Source: Linderina pennispora (Eukaryota > Kickxellomycota > Kickxellomycetes > Kickxellales > Kickxellaceae). From it: a DNA stretch of 64,000 bases. The translations under genes were made by a program, and so were the position numbers. Location: the NCBI RefSeq assembly GCF_002104995.1, contig NW_024468260.1:186001-250000 (forward strand), given 5' to 3'. Shown one piece after another: positions 1 to 9,681 of this stretch. Positions within the stretch are counted from its first letter, which is position 1. The number at the start of each line of letters is the position of its first letter. A model generated the notes under the pieces. That model was not told where the DNA came from. It saw only the letters and a list, made by a program, of their open reading frames with translations, and searched no databases.

Positions 1-1039
1 CCGGAGCGGTAGCAGCCTCCTCAGCGGCAGCGGGCTCCTCAGCCTTGGTCTCCTCAGCCTTGGTCTCCTCGGCACCAGGGATTGTCTCCTCGACCGGGGC
101 AGCAGCAGGCTCCTCGACAGGCTCAGCGATAGCCGGCTCCTCCGCCTTGGTCTCCTCGACAGAGGCAGCGTCCTCTTCAGTGGCGACCTCAGCAGCAGGC
201 TCTTCGGTCTTCACCTCCTCAATAGCCGGAGCAGTAGCAGCCTCCTCAGTAGCAGCGACAACGGGCTCCTCAGCGGCGACAGCAGCCTCCTCAGTCTTGG
301 TCTCTTCAGCGGCAGCGACAGGGTCCTCCTCAGTCTTGGTCTCCTCGACGGCAGCGACGGACTCTTCGATCTTCTTCTCCTCAACAACAGGCTCCTCGAC
401 CTTGACCTCCTCAGCGGCGGCAGGAGGCTCTACGACAGCAGCTTCTGCTTCAGCAGCAGGAGCAGGCGACTCCTCAGCAGAAGCATCAGTCGTCTTCTCA
501 GCTGGTTCCTCATCAGCGCCAGCAGCCTGCTCGTTAGCGACCGCAGCAGCGGGTTCCTCGACAACCGGAGCCTCATCAGCAGCACCGGCCGGCTCGTCAG
601 CAACAGCTCCAGCAGCCTCGACACCTGTATCTGCAGGTGTCGCTGCAGCATCTTGAGCAGGTACTGCGTCAGCAGCAGCCGCATCGACAGCAGCAGCCGC
701 CTGCTCTTCAGACTCTTTGACGGGCTCGGTAACCTCGCTGTCCACGTGGACATCAGCTGCCGGGGCCGTGAATGAGTTGTTGACAATGCCTGCGGCATCG
801 GTAGACTTGTCGGCGGCATCGTCCAGCACCCACTCGCCATCGACCTTGTACTTGTAGATGTAGGCGGTTCCTGGCTCCAGGTCGGAAACCGTGACCTCGT
901 ACTTGCCGTCATCGGCCTTGGTCATGGCGATCGGCGACCAGTGCTTCTCAGCGTCAGCACCAAAAGTGCCCAGGATCTCGACGGTAGCAGCAGTGTCGGC
1001 GGCGGCTAGCCGGAAAACATGGCTGACGGTGTTGCTCAT
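1..1039 (-). CDS. Crp1/Mdg1-like protein with AMPK-type glycogen-binding (CBM48/E-set) domain, partial
   Basis: Open from an ATG at 1039 to the window edge (over 345 codons), so the C terminus is missing. Residues about 6-91 form an AMPK1_CBM/E-set domain like those of yeast Crp1 and Mdg1: a short beta-rich module with HW at 33-34 and a KYKVDGEW strand ending at W70, followed by a DDAADKST loop and an NNSF strand. The rest is low-complexity Ala/Glu/Val/Pro with repeated EETKAEEP- and AAVEE-like units, acidic and probably disordered. In the family this domain binds glycogen-like sugars or, for Crp1, cruciform DNA; which applies here cannot be told. The start is firm because the domain begins directly after it. 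Confidence 0.8.
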   Translation of the reverse strand, partial: MSNTVSHVFRLAAADTAATVEILGTFGADAEKHWSPIAMTKADDGKYEVTVSDLEPGTAYIYKYKVDGEWVLDDAADKSTDAAGIVNNSFTAPAADVHVDSEVTEPVKESEEQAAAAVDAAAADAVPAQDAAATPADTGVEAAGAVADEPAGAADEAPVVEEPAAAVANEQAAGADEEPAEKTTDASAEESPAPAAEAEAAVVEPPAAAEEVKVEEPVVEEKKIEESVAAVEETKTEEDPVAAAEETKTEEAAVAAEEPVVAATEEAATAPAIEEVKTEEPAAEVATEEDAASVEETKAEEPAIAEPVEEPAAAPVEETIPGAEETKAEETKAEEPAAAEEAATAP

Positions 1040-2135
1040 TGTTTTTGTTTGTTATGTCTGGATTAGAGCGGGGGATATCTGGTTATGTTGTGCGTATGTG
1101 CAGGAGATAGCAAAGGTTGTTCTCTATCTCAAAAGGACAAGCAAAAAGTCAGTGTAGTGAAAAAATACAAAAATTAACGCAGCGGCGAGGGAAAAAGTGG
1201 AGAAAGGAGAAACGGCCCGGGAGGTAGGGGCACTGACGGGCGGCGCGCCCTTATAAAGGGGCTGGTGGGGTTCCGCCTTTGTTCGTATCATGGCCACCTC
1301 TGTCCCCCAGTCACGTCTGGCACTATAGCGACAGGCACAGTGGGTGGGAGCCAGCCTGATTGTGCCATGGAGTCTGAGTGTCAATCACAACACTTTTTGC
1401 GTGTTGTTTTCGGTCGGCGCTCAGAAAATAGATCCATTTCCTCGCTTGCGCCTGTTGTGTGTTTGTTGGCACGTCGATCAACCAATGCCGCGTCTAAAAA
1501 AGCACACAGAACACTATACTCCGCAGGAGCATGTCTGGGTGTCGCTGTGGGTAGAGTAGCGTGCCCCAGCGCAGACGTCGGTGCGCAACAGGACCTCAAG
1601 CACAAAACTGGGATAATGGCTTCGATTGGATGTGCATCGGCTCGAGGCACGAGCAGGAGGCGCAATAGTGGGCGATGCATGCGTGCATAAATACGCCTGG
1701 ATTCGCCGATGAGCGAGCTCGGCCACCGTCCATCTGTCCCACCACCGCGGCGCTATCTCTGCCTGCCTCACCCACCCCAACCGAATTTAGGTGGTGGTGC
1801 AGACAGGGGGCTGCCGAAACGGCGCCTGAGACGAAGAGAAGGCCGTCACGGGCATATCCAGCTCGCTTCTCGGATCTTCTGGGCATCCCGCACTTCTGAT
1901 GCAGAGCAGCGGACTCAAGTGACATAGGCATGACCTCGCCGAGGGCCTCTCCATGTGCCAGCTGAGGTGGGCAAATATACATGCAACAATTGCAACAGAA
2001 AAATTAGTTTATTCGCCACCAATACAAGCTGCGCTGCCAACGGCCGCTGGCACGGGGACCCGGATCACTGAGATAGCAAATGCTGAAAGCCGGCGCTCAG
2101 CCGCAGCACAGGCCAGCGAGAAAAAAAGTCCAGTG
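1040..2135. other. Intergenic, promoter side of the Crp1-like gene
   Basis: No convincing gene. It holds the upstream region of the leftward Crp1-like gene and the 3' side of the leftward E2 gene. Several short open frames on both strands have no recognisable domain. GC-rich patches alternate with homopolymer runs. A TATA-like element lies at about 1250-1258. Confidence 0.6.
1249..1259 (-). promoter_or_regulatory. TATA-like element upstream of the Crp1-like gene
   Basis: CCTTATAAAGG is nearly palindromic and lies about 210 bases upstream of the leftward ATG at 1039. G-rich stretches (AGGGG, resembling stress-response elements of fungi) flank it. The assignment rests on motif and position only. 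Confidence 0.3.
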
Positions 2136-2606
2136 CTACATGTCGCCAAATGCGTTCTTGAAGCGCGGGTTCTGGCGATTAAACTCTCGCGAGTTTTTGG
2201 CAAATATGCGCTTCTCGGCATCGGTCGTCTCGATGGCTCCGGTAGTTTTCTCGTCATCAGTCATCAGCGACAGCAGGCCGGTGATGATGGTGGCAACGGA
2301 CCATGCGGGGTTCCAGGTGTTCTTGTGGTAGTTCGAGTAGGACGTGCAGATATCCATGTTGACCTGGAACCGGCCGTTGGGCGTGATCATCTGGATCGCC
2401 GGCGGCGCAAACGGATACTCTTTTGGGAAGATCAGGCGGCCGTGGTACTCGCCGCCCTCGAAGGGCGTGTCCGGTGGACCGCTGATGATGTAGTGCCATT
2501 CGAGGACGTTCTTCTCCAGCGGCTTCGCTGTGATGAACTCGGGCGGCGACTTCTGGATCATCTTGTACTCCTTTGTGAGCCGCTTGCTTGCTGCCTTTGA
2601 TGCCAT
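2136..2606 (-). CDS. UBC6: Ubiquitin-conjugating enzyme E2, Ubc6/UBE2J type
   Basis: 156 aa, start ATG at 2606. The UBC fold fills the protein: PKEYPFAPPAIQMITP, then the active-site Cys87 in NMDICTSYSNYHKNTW. That spacing and the CTSYSNYH/NTWNPAWSV context mark the Ubc6/UBE2J subfamily, and Cys87 is also the yeast Ubc6 position. Ubc6 acts at the ER membrane in ERAD with Doa10-type ligases. Family members carry a long linker and a C-terminal tail anchor; this frame ends right after the catalytic core (RFKNAFGDM), so no anchor is encoded in it. The missing tail could lie in an unrecognised exon or behind a frame error. It is head-to-head with the RING gene at 2851. Confidence 0.88.
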   Translation of the reverse strand: MASKAASKRLTKEYKMIQKSPPEFITAKPLEKNVLEWHYIISGPPDTPFEGGEYHGRLIFPKEYPFAPPAIQMITPNGRFQVNMDICTSYSNYHKNTWNPAWSVATIITGLLSLMTDDEKTTGAIETTDAEKRIFAKNSREFNRQNPRFKNAFGDM

Positions 2607-2850
2607 GACGAATGCTGAAGCTGGAGATATCTAAGAGAGTTATATGCTGCAATCATAGCCTGCTGTGTGCAAAAAAAAAAAAATGGGCAGCCAATTAGAC
2701 AGCTTGGTGCATTTTCCACAGCGTTATGGAGGACGGGTACCCGGAGCACAGGATGAGATTGATCAGACCATATGTGAGCTTTATATTGGGGAGTAGTGTT
2801 CAGCACAGGCTCCACTGCATTTCTCCTTATCTCTTCCCTCGGTCTCAGCC
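2607..2850. promoter_or_regulatory. Shared divergent promoter, E2 and RING genes
   Basis: Only 244 bases separate the ATG of the leftward E2 gene (2606) from the ATG of the rightward RING gene (2851). It contains an A13 run near 2672-2684. Shared regulation is inferred from spacing only. Confidence 0.5.
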
Positions 2851-3312
2851 ATGAAGTGCGCAGTCTGCCAGGACCCACTCTTTTCTAATGTCCCATCGGA
2901 TATCGCCGAAGCTGCGGATCTACACCTGGCATCCATTCGCTGCGGACACGTCTTTCATATGCACTGCATCAACAGCTGCCGAGACAACACCCATTTTGTA
3001 CTGTGTCCTGTGTGTCGCCGGAGGCACAGCGGGGCAGCAGTCCGACTGTTCCTTGACCACAGCCCAGCCGAGTGCGCCAATAGCGCAGGCAGCACCAGTG
3101 ACCGCTCACAGATTGTACATGACATCGAGCGACTGAAAACGGTACTCCACAGTGCAGTGGAGCTCATTGGCGACATCATCTCTGAGCTGCTCAGCCGCAC
3201 TGATGATCTGGAGCTAGTATCAGCGATTGAGGGTCTGGATATCAGCGAGTTTTGTCTAGAAATTCCTGACATGGACCTAGATCTCTCTCAATTACCCTTA
3301 GATTGGTCCTAG
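2851..3312 (+). CDS. Small RING-H2 finger protein, putative E3 ubiquitin ligase
   Basis: 153 aa, single exon. The RING lies at the very N terminus: C3-x2-C6, C31-G-H33, H36, C39, C52-x2-C55, a C3H2C3 arrangement. A predicted helical segment with hydrophobic spacing follows at about 90-120 (IERLKTVLHSAVELIGDII), then an acidic, Leu-rich tail. The N-terminal RING plus coil layout recalls TRAIP/NOPO-like ligases but is much shorter, so no symbol is given. It sits 244 bases from a divergently transcribed E2 gene. Stop at 3312, 156 bases before the end of the convergent mevalonate kinase gene. Confidence 0.75.
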   Translation: MKCAVCQDPLFSNVPSDIAEAADLHLASIRCGHVFHMHCINSCRDNTHFVLCPVCRRRHSGAAVRLFLDHSPAECANSAGSTSDRSQIVHDIERLKTVLHSAVELIGDIISELLSRTDDLELVSAIEGLDISEFCLEIPDMDLDLSQLPLDWS

Positions 3313-3468
3313 TTTCAACTACCTTTACCAAACTAGGCGATATTCGTATAGGAATCAAATTTGATGCGCTGGGATGGGCGTTTTGCAGGCATAGTCTGAT
3401 TGCATGTCTAGATATGAACATCTTGAGGTGATCAATTAATTGAAGTGTGTGAAATTGTTGAGAGCATG

Positions 3469-4734
3469 TCACTGCGACAGCTCGGAAATAGCATCTGGGG
3501 GGAGAATGGTGAATGCCGAGATGACGCCGCTGTACTGGTCGCCGGTCTCGTCCCGGTGGCCGCTGGGAGCCAGCGACATATGGCGATCAAGCGCATTGCG
3601 AACGAACAGCTCGACTGACAGCGCCTTGACCTCCAGGCGCACCAGGACGCCCGGGCCACCGACATTCGTCTCGTAGCACTGGAAGCCCTCCTCGGCAAGC
3701 TCTTTGCCCGCAGCATCAACCTCGGCGCTGGGAAGGCCATTCGGGATCAGCGTCAATGCGCAGCCACCGCCACCAGCACCAGTGAGCTTCGAGGCCATAC
3801 CGCGGGTCCCGGTGATGTCACGCACGCGCTCCAGCGCCGGATGGCTGACGCCCAGGGTCGCCAGCAGGCCATGGTTGATGCGGATCATGTCCTGCAGCTG
3901 CACTTCGAGATCACCTGCATCGGGTCCACCAAACAGATTGGCAGCCTTAGTGCTGATGCTGTGGATTGCGTCCATGATTCCGTCGATGATCGGTGAGTGG
4001 CGGTCCCGCAGTACACGCACACTGGCGACCAGCGCCTTGGTGCTCTTGGGGACCTTTGTGTTTGTGATCAGAACGCGCAATGCCTGCGTGCTCTGCAGGT
4101 CAGTCTGCTCCTCGCCCTTCCTGTACCGCACAAACCCGCCGTACGTGGCCACTGCATTATCAATCCCCGAAGGCGTCCCGTGTGCCACCTGCTCGCCACG
4201 GAACGCCCAATCATTAATAAGCTGCTTGTCCCCTGCCGACGAGCCCTCATCGGAAAGCTGCCCAGTCAGCTTGAGCATCGCCGCCGACAGCGCAACATTG
4301 AATGCCGCCGATGAGCCCAGCCCGGCACCTACCGGCAGCAGCGACCGCACGGTGATTGTGAAGCCGCTGGTGCGGTCCTCGCTGCAGAACAGGCAAGCAT
4401 ACAGGTAGACAAACGTCAGAATGGCCGTGCGGCCCGGACCCACGGGAACCGTGATGGCCTCTGTTACCAGTGACTCGATTTCTGCTGGATGCTCCAGGTC
4501 CTCCTTGCGGATCTGCGGCAGCGTGTGGGTGCTGAAGTGCACGTCGATGTCGATATCGGGTAGCACAAGCCTGACGGTTGCGTCGTCGCGGGGCGTCACC
4601 AGCGCATATGCTCGCAGGTTCAAACTGCCAGCCACTGCCGTTTTGCCATAGACGACTGCGTGCTCGCCAAACAAAATGACCTTGCCAGGCGCGCTCACGA
4701 CAAAAGGACTCCACGAATTGCGCATTGTCACCAT
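3469..4734 (-). CDS. ERG12: Mevalonate kinase
   Basis: 421 aa from the ATG at 4734 (a second ATG at 4725). The frame stays open upstream to 4902, but that part lacks family similarity and is read as 5' UTR. Phosphorylates mevalonate in the cytosolic isoprenoid/sterol pathway. GHMP-kinase motifs are complete: APGKVILFGEHAVVYG (about 15-30), PVGAGLGSSAA (about 124-134, ATP loop), HGTPSGIDNA with the catalytic Asp near 182, and KLTGAGGGGCAL (about 316-327). After the usual ETNVGGPGV end motif there are roughly 55 further residues with no recognised domain. Divergent from the Aim19 gene across 260 bases. Confidence 0.93.
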   Translation of the reverse strand: MVTMRNSWSPFVVSAPGKVILFGEHAVVYGKTAVAGSLNLRAYALVTPRDDATVRLVLPDIDIDVHFSTHTLPQIRKEDLEHPAEIESLVTEAITVPVGPGRTAILTFVYLYACLFCSEDRTSGFTITVRSLLPVGAGLGSSAAFNVALSAAMLKLTGQLSDEGSSAGDKQLINDWAFRGEQVAHGTPSGIDNAVATYGGFVRYRKGEEQTDLQSTQALRVLITNTKVPKSTKALVASVRVLRDRHSPIIDGIMDAIHSISTKAANLFGGPDAGDLEVQLQDMIRINHGLLATLGVSHPALERVRDITGTRGMASKLTGAGGGGCALTLIPNGLPSAEVDAAGKELAEEGFQCYETNVGGPGVLVRLEVKALSVELFVRNALDRHMSLAPSGHRDETGDQYSGVISAFTILPPDAISELSQ

Positions 4735-4994
4735 CCTGGGCTCCGAGGGGGTTAAATGAGGTTGAATGAAGAGTGTATCGAATAGAAACAGCAAGGTTGC
4801 ATGAAATGAGGATTGTTCAGGTTGGCTGTTTGTAGCGCCAAAATAAACGGTCCCCCTTGCGGCTCGGCTTGCTTCGAGCCGACTGCTTTTGATTACGCTC
4901 AATCTTCACTGCAGTCAGGTTCGATCTGTTTTTTGTGCCTATCTTTCGCTCCCTTTGCCATTCCATACACACACAATTTCACCTCTAACCGCAA

Positions 4995-5441
4995 ATGAGC
5001 TCGCCCTCAGAAAACGACAAACCCAACACGTCCAGGTACCTTACTCCGCCGTCGAGCTACACGATCCACACAAAGCCGCAGAGCAAAACCGAACTCGATA
5101 TTGTGTCCGAGCGCTTCACCTACACGCACTACCCAGCTATACTGCTGTCGGCCTTGAACTTTGCTGCGCTGTCGAATGCCTCGCGAGGCGTCAAAGGGTA
5201 CCCATCGGTGTTCCAATGCAGCGCATACACCGCCGCGTTTGCGTTCTCCGGCTATGCGCTTAGCAAGGGTGACGCTGTAAATGGGTCTGGCCTGACTGCC
5301 GGGTGGTCGGCTATCTGGTTGTTTTTCAATGCGCGTAATGCCCTGAAAAGTGCGCGCCCGTTCCCAATTGCCATGACGGCAGCGGTAGCAGCTGTTGGGT
5401 CTATATATGGTTACAGCTATGCGAATGTTGGAAAAGAATAA
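4995..5441 (+). CDS. AIM19: Aim19-like mitochondrial membrane protein
   Basis: 148 aa, single exon. Residues about 45-145 match the Aim19 family layout: a HYPAILLSALNFAAL hydrophobic segment, then SAYTAAFAFSGYALSKGD, the NGSGLTAGWSAIWLFF stretch aligning with yeast Aim19 NGAGFIATWSALYLI, an RPFP turn, and a last hydrophobic segment ending ...YGYSYA. About four membrane segments. The first 40 residues are polar and disordered-looking. Yeast Aim19 affects mitochondrial inheritance; its molecular role is unknown. The identification relies on remembered family sequence. Confidence 0.72.
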   Translation: MSSPSENDKPNTSRYLTPPSSYTIHTKPQSKTELDIVSERFTYTHYPAILLSALNFAALSNASRGVKGYPSVFQCSAYTAAFAFSGYALSKGDAVNGSGLTAGWSAIWLFFNARNALKSARPFPIAMTAAVAAVGSIYGYSYANVGKE

Positions 5442-5624
5442 ATTGTATGTACTTCCAACCAGCAGGAAAGCACCAGCTTTATATTTAGGTGTGTTGTGGC
5501 TAGCATACATTCTATAAAACATACCATTTGTATTTTTATGATATGTATGTTACTATCATATGCCTGTCTATGTTTCGATGCATATTGGTGCAGATACGAA
5601 TCGGCACAAAGGATCTAGTGATAA

Positions 5625-6500
5625 TCACGGCGAGATTGAAAAGAAAAAATCCATTTGTTGTGGCCAAAACAACGTGGCTAGGTTGGCGGCTTTGATGTCT
5701 GCCACACCCTTCTTCTTAAATGTGATCACAGCAAACTTCTGCTGGGAAGTGCTAGTGATACCATGAAAGAAAGGTGTATGAAAATGTGCTGGCACATTTT
5801 TTTCGTAGAGTTGCTTACGTGCCTGTATCCATAGTTGGGATGTCTGCAAGCTAGGCAATTTGTGTTTCCAGTTTCACTACACTTTTTTTTTTGCACTCGT
5901 CTGCCTCCATCTTTGATGTTTTCAAGGTGGATATACTGACGAGATTAGCCGTTGCTGAAGCCCAATCCTCGATATCCGCCATATGCTCCTCCACAGCGTA
6001 TCTAACAAGGGGTGATGTGTGGCATGCAGGGTACGTGTGCCAGCCAGTTGGAGAAAAGTCGCTATCAATACCAACCCATGGAATGTACCCATCCATGTAC
6101 TATCCTGGGGTTTGTGAAAACGCGAGCGGATCGAAGAACATGTCTCTAGAGTCTAAAATGCCATGGAGATATGTGTCATGTTCCTTGATAGCCTTGAAAT
6201 TAGTAGGGTGGCCAAGTATGCCGGTGTACGCCTGAATGCCGCTATCCAAATTAGTTCACACCTTCTCAAAACTGTGCATGACATCTTTGACCTTTGCATT
6301 GCGCATAGTCATACGCATAACCGTGTCATCAGCGCTGTGCGCATTACTATTTCCGATTGAGTTGCCCGTGTGCTCGTTTGAAAGGGGTTCGATCTATGCC
6401 TTCAGGAAATCCTGTTCGTGGTACGACTGGGTAGTATCATGTAGTTTGATGAGGGCATGCAGGAATTGGAGAGGAATGGAATCGCTCACATCGCCACAGC
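5625..6500 (-). pseudogene. Decayed protein-coding gene with in-frame stops, unknown family
   Basis: On the minus strand one frame reads through about 190 codons of protein-like sequence (6480 to about 5925), interrupted by three stops at 6394-6396 (TAG), 6256-6258 (TGA) and 6100-6102 (TAG). Fragments include LQFLHALIKLHDTTQSYHEQ, GIQAYTGILGHPTNFKAIKE and GWHTYPACHTSPLVRYAVEE. A second piece in another frame (5858 to 5625) has similar composition and may be the former 3' part, separated by a poly-A-like run at 5884-5891. The fragments are rich in Trp, His and Tyr, as expected for a real globular protein. I do not recognise the family. Unlike frame breaks elsewhere in the window, these are substitution-type stops, which points to genuine decay. 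Confidence 0.5.
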
Positions 6501-7655
6501 ATCAGGTTTATAAACATGGGTTGCTTGATGCATTGCGACCTGTTTACAATAACTGGCAAAGCGGTAAACTAGCAAATTCTAAGTGTATGTGTTCATTGCA
6601 TGTATCTGCATTGGTCGTAGTGGTGTTGTACTTATCATGACCTGATGTGTTATCCTAGTGCTGATATATAGGCTATATATGATTCGTCATATAGCATATT
6701 CTATGCCTGACATTGGTACAGCATATAGCAATCATAGACTGTTGCGCGCCCACCGCGGCTGTGACGTCAAGATGTCAGTCGAATCAGGTGACGGCGAACC
6801 GGGCACCAACGAGAGCCCCCTAGAACCTACACAATGGAGGAAACATCGGGCCTCTGATGAGTTGCGCAGACGGCCACATTGAAAATACCCCCGCGCAGCT
6901 CGTCTATTCCTTTTTCTCTCTTTTCCTCAGCATTGAATATCACCTTAAAACCCTCTCACATTTACTCAACGCAACAAGACGAATATTTAAATGCAAACAT
7001 GGTGACATCTGGAAGGGATTCTAAATCATTTCTGTGAATACTTTATGCTATTGCTCTGCTGATAATATCAGCTCTTTTCATTTCTCTGTTGACTTGAGAG
7101 AAGCGGTGGATAGTCAATGCCTGGTTCAATGCTCTGCTGAAATGTCCCGTACACCTGTGGAATCTCTTGTGCGGGAATTGCCGGTTTAAAACATTGACCC
7201 GGCTGTCCGCGTTCATGGAGATTCGCACAGCATGAAATCCGACGCTTCTCATGGCTAGGAATTTGTGGGCAGGTTTTAGATATGCTAATAGGTGTTTAAG
7301 TGTCCAGAGATTTACCTGCCAGCAATCCCTCAGACACATGACCCCTTCGCCCACCCTCTGGAGTCCGTTAATTTCTTGCGCACAGTTCTGCCCACCCGCA
7401 TCTTTACGCTTGACAAAATTCTACCAAGAACAAGAGGCAGCCTAGACGCACGGACGGAGGATACACTGGCCCGGGGTCCCGGGGATGTACTGAGGTCAGA
7501 TGCTCATGTTTACAGACTTAAATTAGGCGGGAAGGGAGCTCGTTCTTTTTTCTTGCTCTACATCACTACCCTCACTTTTTTCGCAAGACTAGCGAGCAGC
7601 CTCATATAATCGTTTACATAAACAAAACAGCCACCAACACCTTCTAAACAGTGCG
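6501..7655. other. Gene-poor interval upstream of the acyl-CoA synthetase
   Basis: No supported gene. Around 6900-6990 there is a pyrimidine-rich stretch (TTTCTCTCTTTTCCTCAG) leading to ATGs near 6991-7000 that open only a 12-codon frame, like a promoter/5' UTR without its gene. The last about 150 bases (CT-rich, then A-rich before the ATG at 7656) are the likely promoter and 5' UTR of the acyl-CoA synthetase. Confidence 0.5.
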
Positions 7656-9326
7656 ATGATTTTTAAGAGCCTTCTGCCCTCAGCCGAGATCCCTACTCTC
7701 GACATCCCAACATTCTACCTGGGCGCATCCAAGGTCAACGGCGCCACACCTGACACGCTGGCATACGTGGATATTGCCACCAGAAAGGCGCTGACCTACG
7801 GCCAGCTCGAAGATATGCATGATAGGATTGCATCAGGTTTGGTCAATAACTTTGGCCTCAAGAAGGGTGACATTGTCATGATCTTTGCCTCAAACAGCAT
7901 CTACTATGCGCCTGCATACTTTGGGATTCTCGCTTCGGGTGCCGTGTGCTGCACTGCCAGCAGCGTGTTCAATGCGTCAGAGATTGCGTACCAGTTCAAT
8001 GACTGTGGTGCAAAGGTTGTCTTTGTCACCAAGTCGCAGGAGAAGGTCATGGCGCAAGCTATCGATGAAGGGCTGGTCAAAGTCAGCCCCCAAAACGTCG
8101 TCAGTCTTGAGGATGTGCCATCGGATCCCCGTTTCACGAGCATGCAAACAATGTTGTCAGACAAGGCGTACACGCGCTTTCAAATCACAACCAAGGAGGA
8201 GTCTGCAAACACTCTGGCAACCATCGTCTACTCGTCGGGCACCACTGGTCGGCCTAAGGGAGTTATGCTGAGTCATCGCAACATGATCAGTTACACAGTC
8301 AATGGGGTTGTCTACAACGAGTTTGTAGAGGCTAAGACTGGTGGCACAAAAGACGACTCGCAGCGCTGCATTGCAATCTTGCCATTTGCACACATCTATG
8401 GCTTGACAACACTAGTCCAAAACTCGGTCGCTGGCGGTAAGACGCAGTACATTCTTCGTAGATTCAGCATCGACCACTTTTTGCAGGCCATCCAGGACTA
8501 CAGGCTGCAGATCGCTCCTGTCGTACCTGCCGTCTATACGCAGATTCTCAAGCACCCGAAGCTGCACAGATATGATCTATCGTCGCTGCGTGTCCTTGGA
8601 TGCGGTGCGGCACCCTTGGCTAAGAGTGTCCACGAGGGCATTGCCAAGATGTTCCCGATCAAGGTCAGCCAGGGGTTCGGCATGTCCGAGACTTGCAGCG
8701 GCATAATCCAGATGGCAGCGTACAAGCCAGTCTTTGGTGCTGTTGGGTTCTTGTACTCTGGTGCCGAGGTAAAGTTTGTTGACCAGCATGGCAAGGACCT
8801 GAGTGTTGGCCAGGAGGGCGAACTGTGCCTACGCGGCAGTCAGATTATGATGGGCTATCTCAACCGGCCAGAGGAGAATGCCCATGTGTTTGATAAGGAC
8901 GGGTTCTTCCACACCGGCGACGTCGGCTACATCAACGAGACTGGCCATGTGTTTATTACTGACCGGATCAAGGAGCTGATCAAGTACAAGGGGCTGCAGG
9001 TATCTGCATCCGAGCTCGAGGACATCCTCATCACACACGAAGCAGTCAATGATGCAGCAGTCATTGGCGTCCATGATCCTAAGCGCGAGACCGAGGTCCC
9101 TATGGCATACATTGTTCTGGCTGATTCCATCGATGCATCGGATAAGGCCAAGGTTGCCAAACTATGCACGGAGGTCCAAGCATTTCTGGCCTCCAAGGTT
9201 GCCGGACACAAGCATCTGCGCGGCGGTGTTGATGTCATTGAATCAATCCCGCGCAATGTGTCGGGCAAGATTTTGAGGCGCGAGCTGAAGGTTCGGCATA
9301 TGGCAAAAATTGGTGCCAAGCTTTAA
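7656..9326 (+). CDS. Acyl-CoA synthetase / 4-coumarate-CoA ligase-like, peroxisomal
   Basis: 556 aa, single exon. ANL-superfamily adenylating enzyme that makes an acyl-AMP and then an acyl-CoA. The AMP-binding P-loop YSSGTTGRPKG is at 192-202; GFGMSETC near 340 is the A5 motif; the hinge region reads GDVGYINETGHVFITDRIKE; the catalytic Lys is K538 in NVSGKILRREL. Length and motif spacing fit fungal 4CL-like/medium-chain acyl-CoA synthetases. The protein ends in AKL, a functional PTS1 variant, so peroxisomal import is likely. The substrate cannot be read from sequence. No introns or frame breaks. Confidence 0.9.
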   Translation: MIFKSLLPSAEIPTLDIPTFYLGASKVNGATPDTLAYVDIATRKALTYGQLEDMHDRIASGLVNNFGLKKGDIVMIFASNSIYYAPAYFGILASGAVCCTASSVFNASEIAYQFNDCGAKVVFVTKSQEKVMAQAIDEGLVKVSPQNVVSLEDVPSDPRFTSMQTMLSDKAYTRFQITTKEESANTLATIVYSSGTTGRPKGVMLSHRNMISYTVNGVVYNEFVEAKTGGTKDDSQRCIAILPFAHIYGLTTLVQNSVAGGKTQYILRRFSIDHFLQAIQDYRLQIAPVVPAVYTQILKHPKLHRYDLSSLRVLGCGAAPLAKSVHEGIAKMFPIKVSQGFGMSETCSGIIQMAAYKPVFGAVGFLYSGAEVKFVDQHGKDLSVGQEGELCLRGSQIMMGYLNRPEENAHVFDKDGFFHTGDVGYINETGHVFITDRIKELIKYKGLQVSASELEDILITHEAVNDAAVIGVHDPKRETEVPMAYIVLADSIDASDKAKVAKLCTEVQAFLASKVAGHKHLRGGVDVIESIPRNVSGKILRRELKVRHMAKIGAKL

Positions 9327-9681
9327 ATGATGTAGTTTCTTCGAAATACCAGGCACTGATACAGTGACCATGGCAGTGTCTGTAGCGACATCCTTGCCAA
9401 CGTAAGTGGCTAGCGCATCATAGCATGTACTCGATCGAGAATTAATATACTGATTTATGATCTAAGAATTTTGATCACGCCGACTTTTTTGAACGCTGAT
9501 TTTTGGACGCGACCATTGCTTGTGTCGGCTTCCGAATGACTCGTAAAAATTTGGCTGCTTGGTCCTCTCAAAAAATTTTCCTACTCCGTTTTTCTCTCCA
9601 TCTCGTATTCTTTACATAGCCTTCTCCCCGGCTCCCTGCCTCTCACACACAACACATATCACCATCACAATAGAAAAAACA
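9327..9681. promoter_or_regulatory. Promoter/5' UTR of the La gene
   Basis: 355 bases between tandem genes. CT-rich stretches (TTTTTCTCTCCATCTCG, CACACAACACATATCACCATCAC) run up to the ATG at 9682, the usual promoter style in this window. An upstream in-frame extension to 9559 lies in this pyrimidine-rich sequence and is taken as untranslated. Confidence 0.45.

Noticed and set aside
45-656. Ser/Ala-rich open frame on the plus strand
   Set aside because: It is the antisense shadow of the Ala/Glu repeat tail of the Crp1-like gene.
6901-7030. Small gene starting at about 6991-7000
   Set aside because: The ATGs open only a few codons (12 at most); kept only as a promoter-like stretch.
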